DNA of 35,878 nt from Candidatus Kaiserbacteria bacterium. GTDB lineage: Bacteria; Patescibacteriota; Minisyncoccia; Phycocordibacterales; Phycocordibacteraceae. A model generated the notes under the pieces. It searched no databases. It was not told the DNA's origin and saw only the letters and a list, made by a program, of their open reading frames with translations. The stretch is from the NCBI GenBank assembly GCA_023264445.1, contig JAHFMN010000002.1:206720-242597 (forward strand), given 5' to 3'. The first letter of the stretch is position 1. The number at the start of each line of letters is the position of its first letter. Positions 1 through 10,008 of this stretch are shown here, piece after piece. The translations under genes were made by a program, and so were the position numbers.

Positions 1-72
1 CTTGCTTCGGATCTCTCCTCATACATGACTGGCTCTCAGGTAGTCGTTGATGGCGGAACTCTTCTTTCATAA
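1..72 (+). CDS. C-terminal end of an SDR-family oxidoreductase (truncated by window start)
   Basis: Frame 1 reads LASDLSSYMTGSQVVVDGGTLLS*, the typical SDR C-terminal S-x-Y-x-T-G-x-x-V-x-V-D-G-G motif. Confidence 0.8.
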   Translation, partial: LASDLSSYMTGSQVVVDGGTLLS

Positions 73-133
73 TCTCATTTCAAAAAAGTCTTGAATGGGT
101 TGTGGAAAAGCTGTTGTGCTACAATCCCAACTC

Positions 134-922
134 ATGAATGGCTCGGCTCTTGTTATCAAGAATCTTGAAAAGACGTATGCAGGCGGCACGCATGCTCTCA
201 GAAACGTTTCGTTGGAAGTTCCTGCCGGGGACTTCTTCGCTCTTCTCGGTCCAAACGGAGCAGGGAAGACGACTCTTATAGGAGTCGTGACGGGACTTGT
301 GAGCAAAACAGGAGGTTCGGTCGAAGTATTCGGCATTGATATAGAGAAAGAGCCTGAGCGCGCTCGCACGATGATCGGGCTCTGCGGGCAGGAGGTCAAC
401 TTCGATCCATGGATGAAGCCGCTCGATATCGTCGTTAATCAGGCGGGCTATTACGGCATACCACGCTCGGCTGCGATTCCGCGCGCAAAGAAGATTCTTG
501 AAGATCTCGGTCTCGCCGATAAGATGGATCAGATCGGTTTTCGACTCTCGGGCGGCATGAAGCGCCGCCTGATGATCGCTCGTGCGCTCATCCATGAGCC
601 GAAGTTCCTTATCCTCGATGAACCGACTGCCGGCGTCGACGTCGAGCTCCGTCGAAGCATGTGGGATTACCTCACTGCACTCACGAAGCGAGGCATTACC
701 ATCCTGCTCACCACCCATTATCTTGAGGAGGCAGAGCGGCTCGCCAAGCACGTGGCCATCATCAACAAAGGCGAGATACTCGTGAACGGTACGATGGAAG
801 AGATACTAAAACTCCATGACGGAAGCGCATCTTCCGGTGGATATGGTGGCGGAAAGCTTGAGGAAATATTCGTGAAGCTCACGACGGATTCGACAAACTC
901 ACCGCAGGACGAAAAAAACTAG
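134..922 (+). CDS. ABC transporter ATP-binding protein (ORF opens at 95; start at 134 likely)
   Basis: Walker A GPNGAGKTT, signature LSGGMKRR, Walker B FLILDEPTAGVD, H-loop TTHYLEEAE. Confidence 0.93.
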   Translation: MNGSALVIKNLEKTYAGGTHALRNVSLEVPAGDFFALLGPNGAGKTTLIGVVTGLVSKTGGSVEVFGIDIEKEPERARTMIGLCGQEVNFDPWMKPLDIVVNQAGYYGIPRSAAIPRAKKILEDLGLADKMDQIGFRLSGGMKRRLMIARALIHEPKFLILDEPTAGVDVELRRSMWDYLTALTKRGITILLTTHYLEEAERLAKHVAIINKGEILVNGTMEEILKLHDGSASSGGYGGGKLEEIFVKLTTDSTNSPQDEKN

Positions 923-923
923 C

Positions 924-1700
924 ATGCCTATCGAGAAACAATTCATTTCTTTCTACACCATCCTGCGCAAGGGAGTGATTCGCATATTCCGCATCTGGTC
1001 GCAGACACTGCTTCCTTCACTGGTCACCTCCGTGTTGTACTTTGCCGTCTTCGGCAATATCCTCGGTTCACGTATCGGGGAGTTGAATGGCGTCCCCTAC
1101 ATTCTCTTCGTGGTGCCGGGTCTCGTGATGCTTGCGGTCATCACTAATTCGTTCATGGATGTCGCGTCGACATTCTTCATGTCAAAATTCTTCGCGCGAA
1201 ATATTGATGAAATCCTCGTGTCGCCTACGCCGCCCGTCGTCATCATCGCTGGTTTCATCATGAGCGGCGTCGTCCGCGGCATGATGGTCGGCATCCTCGT
1301 ACTCATCGTCTCCCTCTTCTTCGCTCTTCCTTCCATTGCTCACCCGTTCGTTGTGCTTTTCTTCCTCTTCCTCTCAAGTCTCGTCTTTGCGCTCGCCGGG
1401 CTGGTGAACGGCATCTATGCCAAGAATTTCGACGGCATCAGCATCGTGCCGACCTTTGTGCTGACCCCGCTGGTCTACCTCGGCGGCGTCTTCTACTCTA
1501 TCCACTCCCTCCCGCCTCTGTGGCAGACGGTGTCGCTCTTCAACCCCATTTTCTACATCATCAACGGTTTTCGATACGGCTTCCTCGGTACAAGCGATGT
1601 CTCGCTTGCTACCTGCACGCTGGTATTGATTGGCATCACGATCGTCCTTCTCGGTATAAATCAGTACTTCATTAAGAAAGGTCTCGGCCTGAAGCAGTAG
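924..1700 (+). CDS. ABC-2 type transporter permease
   Basis: Hydrophobic multi-TM protein directly downstream of the ATPase; ABC-2 style sequence (LFVVPGLVMLAVITNSF...LVYLGGVFYSIHSLP). Confidence 0.9.
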   Translation: MPIEKQFISFYTILRKGVIRIFRIWSQTLLPSLVTSVLYFAVFGNILGSRIGELNGVPYILFVVPGLVMLAVITNSFMDVASTFFMSKFFARNIDEILVSPTPPVVIIAGFIMSGVVRGMMVGILVLIVSLFFALPSIAHPFVVLFFLFLSSLVFALAGLVNGIYAKNFDGISIVPTFVLTPLVYLGGVFYSIHSLPPLWQTVSLFNPIFYIINGFRYGFLGTSDVSLATCTLVLIGITIVLLGINQYFIKKGLGLKQ

Positions 1701-1704
1701 AGCG

Positions 1705-1733
1705 TTGCATAGAGAGCAGTATTGTTGTATATT
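1705..1733 (+). promoter_or_regulatory. Candidate sigma70-type promoter for typA
   Basis: TTGCAT (1705-1710), 17-nt spacer, TATATT (1728-1733). Confidence 0.5.
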
Positions 1734-1765
1734 GAATGCACTGCCGCGAGGCATTTTTTAATTAC

Positions 1766-3550
1766 ATGGAAATTCGCAACATCGCCATCATCGCGCACGT
1801 CGACCACGGGAAGACCGCGCTCACTGACGCTATCCTCAAGCAGACCGGCGCTGCGGTGGAGGGTACGACGATGGACAGTAATGCGCTCGAGCGAGAGCGC
1901 GGCATCACTATTTATGCGAAGAACGCCGCAGTGGAGTACAAGGGTACGAAAATAAATATCGTCGACACGCCCGGACACGCCGACTTCGGTAGTGAGGTGG
2001 AGCGCGTACTACGTTCCATCGACTCGGTCTTGCTCGTCGTCGACGCGCAGGAGGGCCCGATGCCGCAGACGCGTTTCGTATTGAAGAAGTCTTTGGAACT
2101 CGGACTGAAGCCCATCGTTGTCCTGAATAAAATCGATAAGCCAGCCGCCGATCCAGCACGCTCTGAAGAACAAGTACTCGAACTCTTCCTTGAACTTGGT
2201 GCTTCAGACGAGCAGTCTAACTTTCCCGTTGTTTACTCCATTGGGCGCGAGGGCATCGCGCTTAAGAATCTCTCTGACGAGCGCAAGGATCTCATGCCGC
2301 TTCTCGATACTATTCTCGAGAAAGTCCCTGCGGCCAATGCGACGGCGGACGCGAGCGCACCCTTGATGCTCCAGCCATTTAATCTCGCGTACGATAACTT
2401 CCTCGGCCGCCTCGCGGTTGGCCGTATCTATGCAGGCACAGTAAAGCCGAACCAAACCGTTTTCATAAAAAAGCCAAACGGCGAAAGCCGCACCGGCCGC
2501 ACGACAAAAATATTCACCTTCAAGGGGCTTGAACGCGTCGAGGCCGCTGAAGCAAGCGCGGGAGACATCGCGCTTATCGCCGGTCTTCCCGACATCTACA
2601 TCGGGGAAACGGTGACGACTGATGAGTCGGCGGCGTCCTTGCCGGCGATTGCGGTAGATGAGCCGACTATCGCTCTCAACTTCCTCGTCAACAATTCGCC
2701 ATTCGCGGGCAAGGAAGGGAAGTATGTCACTAGCCGTCAGATCCGTGAGCGACTTGAGAAAGAGCTCGAGGTCAACGTCGGGCTCAAGGTCGATTTCGAT
2801 AAGACAGACACCTTCCACGTCTCTGGTCGTGGTGAGCTTCATATCGCAGTGCTTCTCGAGAACATGCGCCGCGAAGGCTACGAGCTCCAGGTCTCTCAGC
2901 CACACGTCATCACGCGCGAAGAGGATGGAGTAAAGCTGGAACCATTTGAGGAAGTCATCATCGATACGCCTTCGGAATTCCAGGGCGCCATCATCGAGAA
3001 GCTCGGGCTCCGCGCATTCGTGCTCCAGAATCTTACTCAGCATGGAAACATAGTGCGCCTTACGCTGCTCGGCCCCACGCGCGGCCTCCTGGGCTATAAG
3101 AATATGTTCATCATTGATACGAAGGGTGAGGGAATCCTTTCCTCCCACTTTATCGGCTTCAAGCCGTATGCCGGTGAAATAAAGAAGCGCCAGGTCGGAT
3201 CGATGATCTCCATGGCGACTGGGAAAGCGCTTGGCTACTCGCTCTGGTACCTCCAGGACCGCGGCCAGCTCTATATCAAACCTGCAACGGAAGTGTACGA
3301 GGGCATGGTCATCGGCAATACGTCCAAGGGCGAGGAGATGATGGCGAATCCGACAAAAGGCAAGAATCAATCCAACGTCCGTTCTTCCGGCCTGGACGAA
3401 GCGCTCACGCTCGTGCCGATATTTGATCTCACGATCGAACGCGCGATGGAAATTATGTCTGATGACGAATACCTGGAAATAACGCCGAAATCCGTTCGTC
3501 TGCGCAAGCAATTCCTCACCGAAAACGATCGCGCGAAATCCCGCCGCTAA
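1766..3550 (+). CDS. typA: Translational GTPase TypA/BipA
   Basis: [46 protein letters not shown]; full-length BipA architecture. ORF opens at 1736. Confidence 0.96.
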   Translation: MEIRNIAIIAHVDHGKTALTDAILKQTGAAVEGTTMDSNALERERGITIYAKNAAVEYKGTKINIVDTPGHADFGSEVERVLRSIDSVLLVVDAQEGPMPQTRFVLKKSLELGLKPIVVLNKIDKPAADPARSEEQVLELFLELGASDEQSNFPVVYSIGREGIALKNLSDERKDLMPLLDTILEKVPAANATADASAPLMLQPFNLAYDNFLGRLAVGRIYAGTVKPNQTVFIKKPNGESRTGRTTKIFTFKGLERVEAAEASAGDIALIAGLPDIYIGETVTTDESAASLPAIAVDEPTIALNFLVNNSPFAGKEGKYVTSRQIRERLEKELEVNVGLKVDFDKTDTFHVSGRGELHIAVLLENMRREGYELQVSQPHVITREEDGVKLEPFEEVIIDTPSEFQGAIIEKLGLRAFVLQNLTQHGNIVRLTLLGPTRGLLGYKNMFIIDTKGEGILSSHFIGFKPYAGEIKKRQVGSMISMATGKALGYSLWYLQDRGQLYIKPATEVYEGMVIGNTSKGEEMMANPTKGKNQSNVRSSGLDEALTLVPIFDLTIERAMEIMSDDEYLEITPKSVRLRKQFLTENDRAKSRR

Positions 3551-3589
3551 GACTAGTTTTCCTCATCGGGAGGGGTATAGTGCGGATAT

Positions 3590-4705
3590 ATGTCATCCGC
3601 ACGGGCTTTTATCGAGAGTCTGCTCAAAAAGGCGGATATAACTATTGGCGGAAGTCGACCGCAGGATATTACGGTGCATAATGAGCGCCTCTATAATCGC
3701 GTCATTCGCTATGGAACACTCGGTCTCGGTGAGGCGTATATGGATGGGTGGTGGGACGCGAACCAGCTTGACGTGTTTATTCATAAGGTGCTCTCGGCAC
3801 ATCTCGATAAGGCGATTGAAATTAATTTAGCATCGGTCCTCACCATACTGAAAGCGTTTCTTTTCAATCTGCAGTCGAGCGCGAGAGCATTCGTGGTCGG
3901 GGAGCGGCACTACGACCTCGGCAATGATTTGTATGAAGCGATGCTCGATACACGCATGGTGTACACCTGTGGGTATTGGAAAGACACGAAAAGTCTGGAC
4001 GAAGCTCAAGAGGCGAAGCTCGATCTCGTGTGTCGGAAAATAGGATTGAAAGAGGGCGACCGTATCTTGGATATCGGCTGCGGATGGGGGAGCTTCGCGA
4101 AGTATGCCGCAGAAAAATACGGTGCATCGGTCGTCGGTATCACCGTGTCAAAAGAGCAGGCGGCGCTTGCACGCGCGAACTGTGCCGGCTTACCGATTGA
4201 AATACGCCTGCAGGACTATCGCGATGCGCGGGATAGGTTTGACCACATTGTCTCGCTCGGCATGTTTGAGCACGTCGGCGTGAAGAATTATCGGACGTAT
4301 TTTGAGGTTGCGAATCGCTGTCTCAAAGATGGCGGTTTCTTTTTACTCCACACCATCGGCTATGTCCGCTCCCAGCTCACGAGCGACCCATGGATAGAGA
4401 AATATATTTTCCCGGGCGGCGTCATTCCCTCTATCGCGCAGATAGGGAAGGCGATAGAAGAGCTTTTTCTAGTGGAGGATTTGCACAACTTCGGTGCCGA
4501 TTATGATAAGACGCTCATGGCATGGTTCCGGAACTTTGATGCCGCATGGCCGAAGCTCAAAGAGAAATATGACGATAGGTTTTATCGGATGTGGAAATAT
4601 TATCTCCTCTCCTGCGCGGGCGCGTTTCGCGCCCGCGATATCCAGCTCTGGCAGATAGTGCTTTCTAAGAACGGCGTCCCGGGCGGGTATACGAGCGTCC
4701 GCTAA
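3590..4705 (+). CDS. cfa: Cyclopropane-fatty-acyl-phospholipid synthase family methyltransferase
   Basis: LDIGCGWGSFAKYAAEKYGASVVGITVSKEQ; YMDGWWD; EKYIFPGGVIPS. Confidence 0.93.
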   Translation: MSSARAFIESLLKKADITIGGSRPQDITVHNERLYNRVIRYGTLGLGEAYMDGWWDANQLDVFIHKVLSAHLDKAIEINLASVLTILKAFLFNLQSSARAFVVGERHYDLGNDLYEAMLDTRMVYTCGYWKDTKSLDEAQEAKLDLVCRKIGLKEGDRILDIGCGWGSFAKYAAEKYGASVVGITVSKEQAALARANCAGLPIEIRLQDYRDARDRFDHIVSLGMFEHVGVKNYRTYFEVANRCLKDGGFFLLHTIGYVRSQLTSDPWIEKYIFPGGVIPSIAQIGKAIEELFLVEDLHNFGADYDKTLMAWFRNFDAAWPKLKEKYDDRFYRMWKYYLLSCAGAFRARDIQLWQIVLSKNGVPGGYTSVR

Positions 4706-4713
4706 AAAAGAGC

Positions 4714-4735
4714 GCCCTCCGCGACTGCGGAGGGC
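4714..4735. terminator. Intrinsic-terminator-like hairpin between convergent cfa and pyrE
   Basis: gccctccgc-gact-gcggagggc, perfect 9-bp stem. Confidence 0.75.
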
Positions 4736-4751
4736 TTGTATTGCATGTGCT

Positions 4752-5387
4752 TCAGACGGCCTGCTTGCGTGCGAGGAATTCACGCCCATGGCCGACGTCC
4801 GTGTTGATCGGAACGCCGGCCTTACAGAGCGGGCAATCCGCCTCGTCCCATGCGTCGAGCTTCACGTTGACGAGGGCATGGAGGTTTGGGACACGGCCCA
4901 AGTCGGTCGCCGTTACCCCTCCACGATTGCAGAGAACGCCGACCCCGGAGACCCAACCGCCGACTGCGCGGGTCGCGTCCACTACCTTGCGAGCCGAACC
5001 GCCGGTGGTAAGGAGGTCTTCAACGACCAGCACATTATTGCCGTCGATGAACTTGTCATAGCCTCGCTTGATGACAAAGTTCCCATCGTCCGTCTTGTCG
5101 GCATAGACGCCGAGAACTTCCTGCCCGGTCAGCCCGCTTAGGTGATATGCCACCCATTGCGAGAGGATGACGCCTCCGACTGCCGGTGCGATGACCGCAC
5201 GCACGTAGCCTTTCGTGAAGCGTTTGGCGAGCTCGCGGCAGAGCAGGGAGGTTTTCGTCGTATGAGGATAGACCGCATCCTTATTGACGTACGCCGACCC
5301 ATGCATGCCGGAGGTGTACACGATGTGACTGTCAGTGATAACTGCCCCGACACTTCCGAGTATGTCTAATGCGGCTTTCTCGTCCAT
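4752..5387 (-). CDS. pyrE: Orotate phosphoribosyltransferase
   Basis: PRTase motif VLVVEDLLTTGGS; small phosphoribosyltransferase fold; adjacent to pyrF; SD-like aggaga upstream. Confidence 0.88.
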   Translation of the reverse strand: MDEKAALDILGSVGAVITDSHIVYTSGMHGSAYVNKDAVYPHTTKTSLLCRELAKRFTKGYVRAVIAPAVGGVILSQWVAYHLSGLTGQEVLGVYADKTDDGNFVIKRGYDKFIDGNNVLVVEDLLTTGGSARKVVDATRAVGGWVSGVGVLCNRGGVTATDLGRVPNLHALVNVKLDAWDEADCPLCKAGVPINTDVGHGREFLARKQAV

Positions 5388-5421
5388 GACTTCTCCTAGA
5401 GGTACTGGTTGATGAGGTTGT

Positions 5422-6126
5422 TCAGGCGATTTCAGCTTCGAATGCGTCGAATGCCGCCACCGGGTCCTTCGCCTTCGTCACCTGACTGCCGGCGACGAGA
5501 AATGTTGCTCCATCATCGCTCGCTTGCTTCGGCGTGCCCGACCGTTTTTGCTGGCCGAGATCCGCACCCACAGAACGAGTGCCGGGCACCACGAACTCCA
5601 GACCCTTGAGCTTCGAGTATTGCGAAAGTCTGTCCACTTCCTGTGCTGAACAGACGATACCGCTCACTCCAGCCTCTTTTGCCATGAGAGCGAAACCAGT
5701 CACGATTTGTTGTGGGGTTTGATCCCTCCCATAAACCTGGCCGATTTCCCTCGGGTCAAGCGAGCTCAATACCGTGATTGCCCAAATTTCAGCAGCGACC
5801 ATTCGGTCGGGATGATGAGCGGCTTCGACAGCCGCTCGCATCATCGGTATTCCGCCGGAGGCATGCACCGTAATGATGCTCGCCCCATGACGCACGATGG
5901 CCGCGGTACGGAGGGCCACTGTGTCCTTCGTGTCGTGGAGTTTCGCGTCGACCCAGACTCGTTTTGCCCCCGATTCTTTCAGGGAACGAATGATGCTTGC
6001 CCCGCAAGCGTCGAAAAGGTCATGAATTTTGACTGCGTGGCAGCGGTCACCGAGCTTTTCCGTGAGGTCAATTGCTTGAATAGCCGATAGACCGTCGAGT
6101 GCTAGGCATATCTTAGATGGTTTCAT
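5422..6126 (-). CDS. pyrF: Orotidine-5'-phosphate decarboxylase
   Basis: ICLALDGLSAIQAIDL, VWVDAKLHDTKDTV, FVVPGTRSVGAD; SD-like ggagg upstream. Confidence 0.9.
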   Translation of the reverse strand: MKPSKICLALDGLSAIQAIDLTEKLGDRCHAVKIHDLFDACGASIIRSLKESGAKRVWVDAKLHDTKDTVALRTAAIVRHGASIITVHASGGIPMMRAAVEAAHHPDRMVAAEIWAITVLSSLDPREIGQVYGRDQTPQQIVTGFALMAKEAGVSGIVCSAQEVDRLSQYSKLKGLEFVVPGTRSVGADLGQQKRSGTPKQASDDGATFLVAGSQVTKAKDPVAAFDAFEAEIA

Positions 6127-6209
6127 ACCAATTCCTCCAATGTGCGACAGCTGGAAATCCAGCCGTTCCAGGAGCCACCCTACGGAACATTGCGCAGAAA
6201 GTCAAAAGC

Positions 6210-6232
6210 AAAAACCGCCAAAGGCGGTTTTT
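6210..6232. terminator. Hairpin between pyrF and the 3' end of ssrA; orientation suits tmRNA termination on the minus strand
   Basis: aaaaaccgcc-aaa-ggcggttttt perfect stem ending in a T tract. Confidence 0.75.
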
Positions 6233-6238
6233 GCGAAT

Positions 6239-6645
6239 TGGTGGAGGTGGCGGAAATTGAATCCGCGTCCGAATCTATCGATGAAAGCGCTTCTACGACG
6301 CATAGTCAGCGTTATCTTTAAGGTAGGATGCGAGGAACGCAGACGAAACCATTCCTACCCGATCCCTTATTTAGATGTGCTAGTCGGGAGCCCAGACATC
6401 GATCCTACAGATAATTCCGCCTATCCTTCCCGCTGTAGAAACCGAGGAAGGGAGACGTCGCGAGGCGAGAGGCCGTTAGGCGACCGCGTACGCGAACGCA
6501 AAGTCCTTCGTACCGAAGTACGGCGACTTTACGCTTGCAAGAGTGTTCTTTGCAAGTATGGTTCTCGCTAGATTTAAGTGGTAGGCGAGAGTGCACTGCG
6601 TCGCACGTCTTTCAAGGAACAGACCGTCAAAGCCGGTCACCCCCC
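6239..6645 (-). ncRNA. ssrA: tmRNA (SsrA)
   Basis: Minus strand begins GGGGGTGACCGGCTTTGACGG and ends TTCAATTTCCGCCACCTCCACCA; 7-bp acceptor pairing GGGGGTG/CACCTCC with one G-U; tag ORF 6553..6476. Confidence 0.95.
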
Positions 6646-6698
6646 TAAAAAATACTTTACTCTAAAATATGCTTTAGGCGATTGACCCTCTCCCTTCT

Positions 6699-6770
6699 CC
6701 AGCAATCCGAATAAAGAGTGCGCTCCAGGCCGCTAGGCCAAGTCTTACCCTCTTTATTACGAATTGCTGG
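6699..6770. other. Long imperfect stem-loop between smpB and ssrA
   Basis: ccagcaat-ccg-aataaagag pairs with ctctttatt-acg-aattgctgg; inner ggcc-gcta-ggcc. Confidence 0.6.
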
Positions 6771-6781
6771 TCTCAGGGTGT

Positions 6782-7225
6782 TTAACGATTTTTCAAGACT
6801 CGTCCTGTTTCGCGCGCAGCATCACGCTTCTTCAAGTCTTCGCGACGGTCGGATTTTCCCTTGCCGCGGACGATGGCGATGCGCGCTTTCACAAACCTGC
6901 CGTTAGTATACACCTCAAGAGGGATAATTGTCAACCCTTTCTTCGATTCGGCCGCGACGAGATCTGCTATTTCTTTCTTTGTGAGGAGAAGCCGCCGCAC
7001 CCGCTCGGGGTCATAGTTCTTTGCTGTGTTGGCCATCTGGTATGGGGGAATGGTCATGCCGACGATAAATGCCTCGCCGCCGCGCACTACTACGCGCGCG
7101 CCGTCGAGCGAGCCGAGCTTGTTCCGCAGCGCTTTTACTTCAGTACCGAATAGCTCAAGCCCCGCCGCATAGCTTTCAAGCGGCGCGTATTTCAGAAATG
7201 CCTTCTTATATTCGACGAGGGTCAT
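6782..7225 (-). CDS. smpB: SsrA-binding protein SmpB (start at 7225 rather than 7333)
   Basis: ALRNKLGSLDGARVVVRGGEAFIVGMTIPPY...KKGLTIIPLEVYTNGRFVKARIAIVRGKGKSDRREDLKKRDAARETGRVLK. Confidence 0.95.
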   Translation of the reverse strand: MTLVEYKKAFLKYAPLESYAAGLELFGTEVKALRNKLGSLDGARVVVRGGEAFIVGMTIPPYQMANTAKNYDPERVRRLLLTKKEIADLVAAESKKGLTIIPLEVYTNGRFVKARIAIVRGKGKSDRREDLKKRDAARETGRVLKNR

Positions 7226-7281
7226 ACGGCGAGTATAACGAAAAATAGGAAAATTGTGCGCTTTTCTGTATACTCCCCCAC

Positions 7282-9210
7282 ATGGCGAGTGTATCTCCGA
7301 AAAATCCGAAAAAGAAGAAATCAGTCGCGCCACCGCGCCGCGGCTGGTCTGCGCTTTTTGGCGGCCCCTCGTTCTTCGGCAATCTCACGACTACCGTCCT
7401 CATATTCCTCCTCCTCATGAGCGTGTATTCGCTCATTAGCGGCTTTGTCCAACCGGCAAACGACGTTCCGCTTTCAGTCGTCGCTGCGGACGTGGCAGCA
7501 GGGAAGATACATGCCATAAAAGTGAATGGTGATTCGCTTGATCTTGAGTACGCGGACGGATCAATGAAAGTCTCGCGCAAAGACCCTTCCGCAGGACTTC
7601 CGGAAACACTTGCGACCTATGGCGTCACGCCCGCAGAACTTGCGAAGGTCGCTATCACGATTCAAGGGCAATCAGGATTCCAATTCTGGTTTCTGACGCT
7701 TGCACCAGTACTGCTCCCGCTTATTTTCATCGTATTTCTATTCTGGTTCCTCTCGCGGCAGGTGAAAGGAGCCGGCATGCAGGCCTTCAGTTTCGGGCAG
7801 TCCAAGGCGCGCGTCATTGACCCTGCTGACTCTTCGCAGCGTGTCACCTTCGCAGACATCGCGGGCGCGCGCGAGGCAAAGGAAGAGCTCGAAGAAATTG
7901 TAGATTTCCTCAAGAGCCCGAAAAAATTCTTAGACATTGGCGCACGTATCCCGAAGGGCATCATCCTCATGGGCGCACCGGGTACGGGCAAGACATTGCT
8001 TGCACGCGCTGTAGCAGGGGAGGCGGGCGTACCGTTCTTTTCAATCAGCGGTTCCGAATTCGTGGAGATGTTCGTCGGTGTCGGCGCCTCTCGTGTGCGC
8101 GATCTCTTTCAGCTTGCAAAGAAAGCCGCACCGGCCATCATTTTCGTTGACGAGATAGATGCCGTCGGGCGGGTGCGCGGCACGGGCGTGGGCGGTGGCA
8201 ACGACGAGCGCGAGCAAACGCTTAATCAGATACTCGTGGAGATGGATGGATTTGAACCGACTGAAAAAGTCGTCGTGATGGCGGCGACCAACAGGCCCGA
8301 CGTGCTTGATCCCGCCCTGCTTCGCCCCGGCCGCTTTGACCGGCGCGTGACCATCGACCTGCCGGACCGCCGCGACCGCGAAGAGATTCTCACCATCCAC
8401 GCGCGGAAGAAGCCGCTCGGGCCGGACGTGGCGCTCGCAGTGATTGCCGAGCGCACCCCAGGCTTCTCGGGCGCCGAACTCTACTCGCTCATGAATGAAG
8501 GCGCGATTCTCGCTGCGCGCGAGAATCGGAAGGAAGTCACTCAATACGATTTGATACGCTCAATTGAAAAGGTAATGCTCGGCCCCGAGCGGAAGTCGCA
8601 CCTGCTCTCAAAGAAAGAAAAAGAACTGACGAGCTACCACGAAGCCGGTCATGCGCTCGTCTCCTCGATACTCGAACATGCCGATCCGGTGCACAAGATT
8701 TCCATCATCAGCCGCGGCCGCGCGGCCGGCTACACGCTCAAGCTCCCATTCGAGGACCGCAAGATGCAATCAAAGAAACAATTTCTCGATGACATTGCCG
8801 CAACCTTGGGCGGGTACGTGGCCGAAGAGATGCTCTTCGACGATGTGACGACGGGACCCTCGAACGACCTGATGGTAGTTACCGCGCTCGCGCGCGAGAT
8901 GGTCACGCGCTACGGTATGAGCGAGAAGCTCGGTCCCATTGCCTTTGGTGATCGCCAGCTCGGCAATGAGCCCTATTCCGAAGAAGTCGCCGCACAAATC
9001 GATGCAGAAGTCTCTCGCATCATTGAAGAGGCAAAGGCGCGGGCGACAAAGGTTATCAGTGAACATCGTGTCGTCCTCGACGCTATCGCGAAGGAACTCA
9101 TTGAGAAAGAGACCATTGAGCGGAACGAGTTTGAAAAGATTCTCATCGCCAACGGCATCACGCCGAAGAAAAAAGAGGAAGAGGGTATAGATATTTTGCC
9201 TGAAAAATAA
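7282..9210 (+). CDS. ftsH: ATP-dependent zinc metalloprotease FtsH
   Basis: [37 protein letters not shown] zinc motif, second region of homology. Confidence 0.97.
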   Translation: MASVSPKNPKKKKSVAPPRRGWSALFGGPSFFGNLTTTVLIFLLLMSVYSLISGFVQPANDVPLSVVAADVAAGKIHAIKVNGDSLDLEYADGSMKVSRKDPSAGLPETLATYGVTPAELAKVAITIQGQSGFQFWFLTLAPVLLPLIFIVFLFWFLSRQVKGAGMQAFSFGQSKARVIDPADSSQRVTFADIAGAREAKEELEEIVDFLKSPKKFLDIGARIPKGIILMGAPGTGKTLLARAVAGEAGVPFFSISGSEFVEMFVGVGASRVRDLFQLAKKAAPAIIFVDEIDAVGRVRGTGVGGGNDEREQTLNQILVEMDGFEPTEKVVVMAATNRPDVLDPALLRPGRFDRRVTIDLPDRRDREEILTIHARKKPLGPDVALAVIAERTPGFSGAELYSLMNEGAILAARENRKEVTQYDLIRSIEKVMLGPERKSHLLSKKEKELTSYHEAGHALVSSILEHADPVHKISIISRGRAAGYTLKLPFEDRKMQSKKQFLDDIAATLGGYVAEEMLFDDVTTGPSNDLMVVTALAREMVTRYGMSEKLGPIAFGDRQLGNEPYSEEVAAQIDAEVSRIIEEAKARATKVISEHRVVLDAIAKELIEKETIERNEFEKILIANGITPKKKEEEGIDILPEK

Positions 9211-9212
9211 AG

Positions 9213-9234
9213 AACCCCGAGCACGCTCGGGGTT
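9213..9234. terminator. Intrinsic terminator downstream of ftsH
   Basis: aaccccgag-cacg-ctcggggtt followed by tct. Confidence 0.8.
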
Positions 9235-9257
9235 TCTGAGATGGGGCCCTTCCGCCC

Positions 9258-9671
9258 CTATTTTTTCTTCTTGTAGAAGTTGTTGCAGCAGTTGCCGCAT
9301 GCTTCCTGGTTCACATCTCGCGGGCGGCATGCACCAACCGATCGGCACATGCTTTTTGCGACTACCGGAGAGGAAGGCGTACCGCAGAGAAGCACGAGGG
9401 ACACATTTCTGTCTCCCGGGTCAATCACCTGGACTGGCACTCCTACTGGCAGTTGTGCTGCCACACAGAACCCTGCTGCTGACCTCCGTCGGCAGATAAC
9501 TGCCTTCTCAGGAGGGATGACACCGTTGCTTCCGTCGATGACGGAGGCATTGCCGCGAATGACTGCGGCGGCACCGGTCCACAAATGGTCTTCCACGACC
9601 CCTCCACCCTCGTACAGTACGCGAACCGACTCACCATGCGCTGCCAAGGTGTGACGACTGTTCATTTCCAT
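9258..9671 (-). CDS. Hypothetical protein with Cys-rich C-terminus (CRSVGACRPRDVNQEACGNCCNNFYKKKK)
   Basis: Open reading frame with a plausible start; an opposing plus-strand ORF (9280-9654) competes. Confidence 0.4.
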   Translation of the reverse strand: MEMNSRHTLAAHGESVRVLYEGGGVVEDHLWTGAAAVIRGNASVIDGSNGVIPPEKAVICRRRSAAGFCVAAQLPVGVPVQVIDPGDRNVSLVLLCGTPSSPVVAKSMCRSVGACRPRDVNQEACGNCCNNFYKKKK

Positions 9672-9760
9672 GCGATACCCCTTGTTATTTGAACGTGTTG
9701 AACGGAACTACGGAAACCGGCTTCATCGTAGCATTCCGCGCTCCGCACGCAATATCTCTG

Positions 9761-9856
9761 TCCACCCGCTTGGACTCGAACCAAGAACCGCGGAGGTATA
9801 TCGCACAAGCCCGTGCGATACTTCTGCACTCACTCGGAGAATAAGGGCTATCGTGT
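9761..9856 (-). other. tRNA-like fragment: T-arm and 3' half resembling the neighbouring tRNA-Ile, plus an unrelated 8-bp hairpin
   Basis: 9771-9800 matches 9866-9895 at 29/30 positions; hairpin tatcgcac-aagccc-gtgcgata at 9799-9820. Confidence 0.5.
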
Positions 9857-9928
9857 GGGCGTGCCTGGACTCGAACCAGGAACCGCGGAGGTATAAGCTC
9901 CGTGCTCTAACCATTGAGCTACACGCCC
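9857..9928 (-). tRNA. tRNA-Ile(UAU)
   Basis: Minus strand folds GGGCGTG/CACGCCC acceptor, GCTC/GAGC D-arm, CGGAG-CTTATAC-CTCCG anticodon arm, CCTGG-TTCGAGT-CCAGG T-arm; discriminator A; CCA not encoded. Confidence 0.92.
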
Positions 9929-10008
9929 TCATTCCGCCTCGCTTCGTTTGTAGTAAGCCTCTACTCTAACTGCACACGAGCGATGCTGACTTGTACTGTA
10001 GCGTACGC

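Noticed and set aside
119-751. 210-aa ORF antisense to the ABC ATPase
   Set aside because: Shadow ORF; ATPase motifs are unambiguous on the plus strand.
2204-3511. 435-aa minus-strand ORF antisense to typA
   Set aside because: Shadow ORF of a highly conserved gene in G+C-rich DNA; no family signature.
4614-4640. gcgggcgcg-ttt-cgcgcccgc inverted repeat inside cfa
   Set aside because: Encodes normal-looking Cfa sequence (CAGAFRARDIQLW) and lacks the double mini-hairpin architecture; probably a codon coincidence.
9280-9654. Plus-strand ORF opposite the Cys-rich hypothetical
   Set aside because: No motif; cannot be excluded, but the minus-strand frame has a more protein-like Cys-rich tail.
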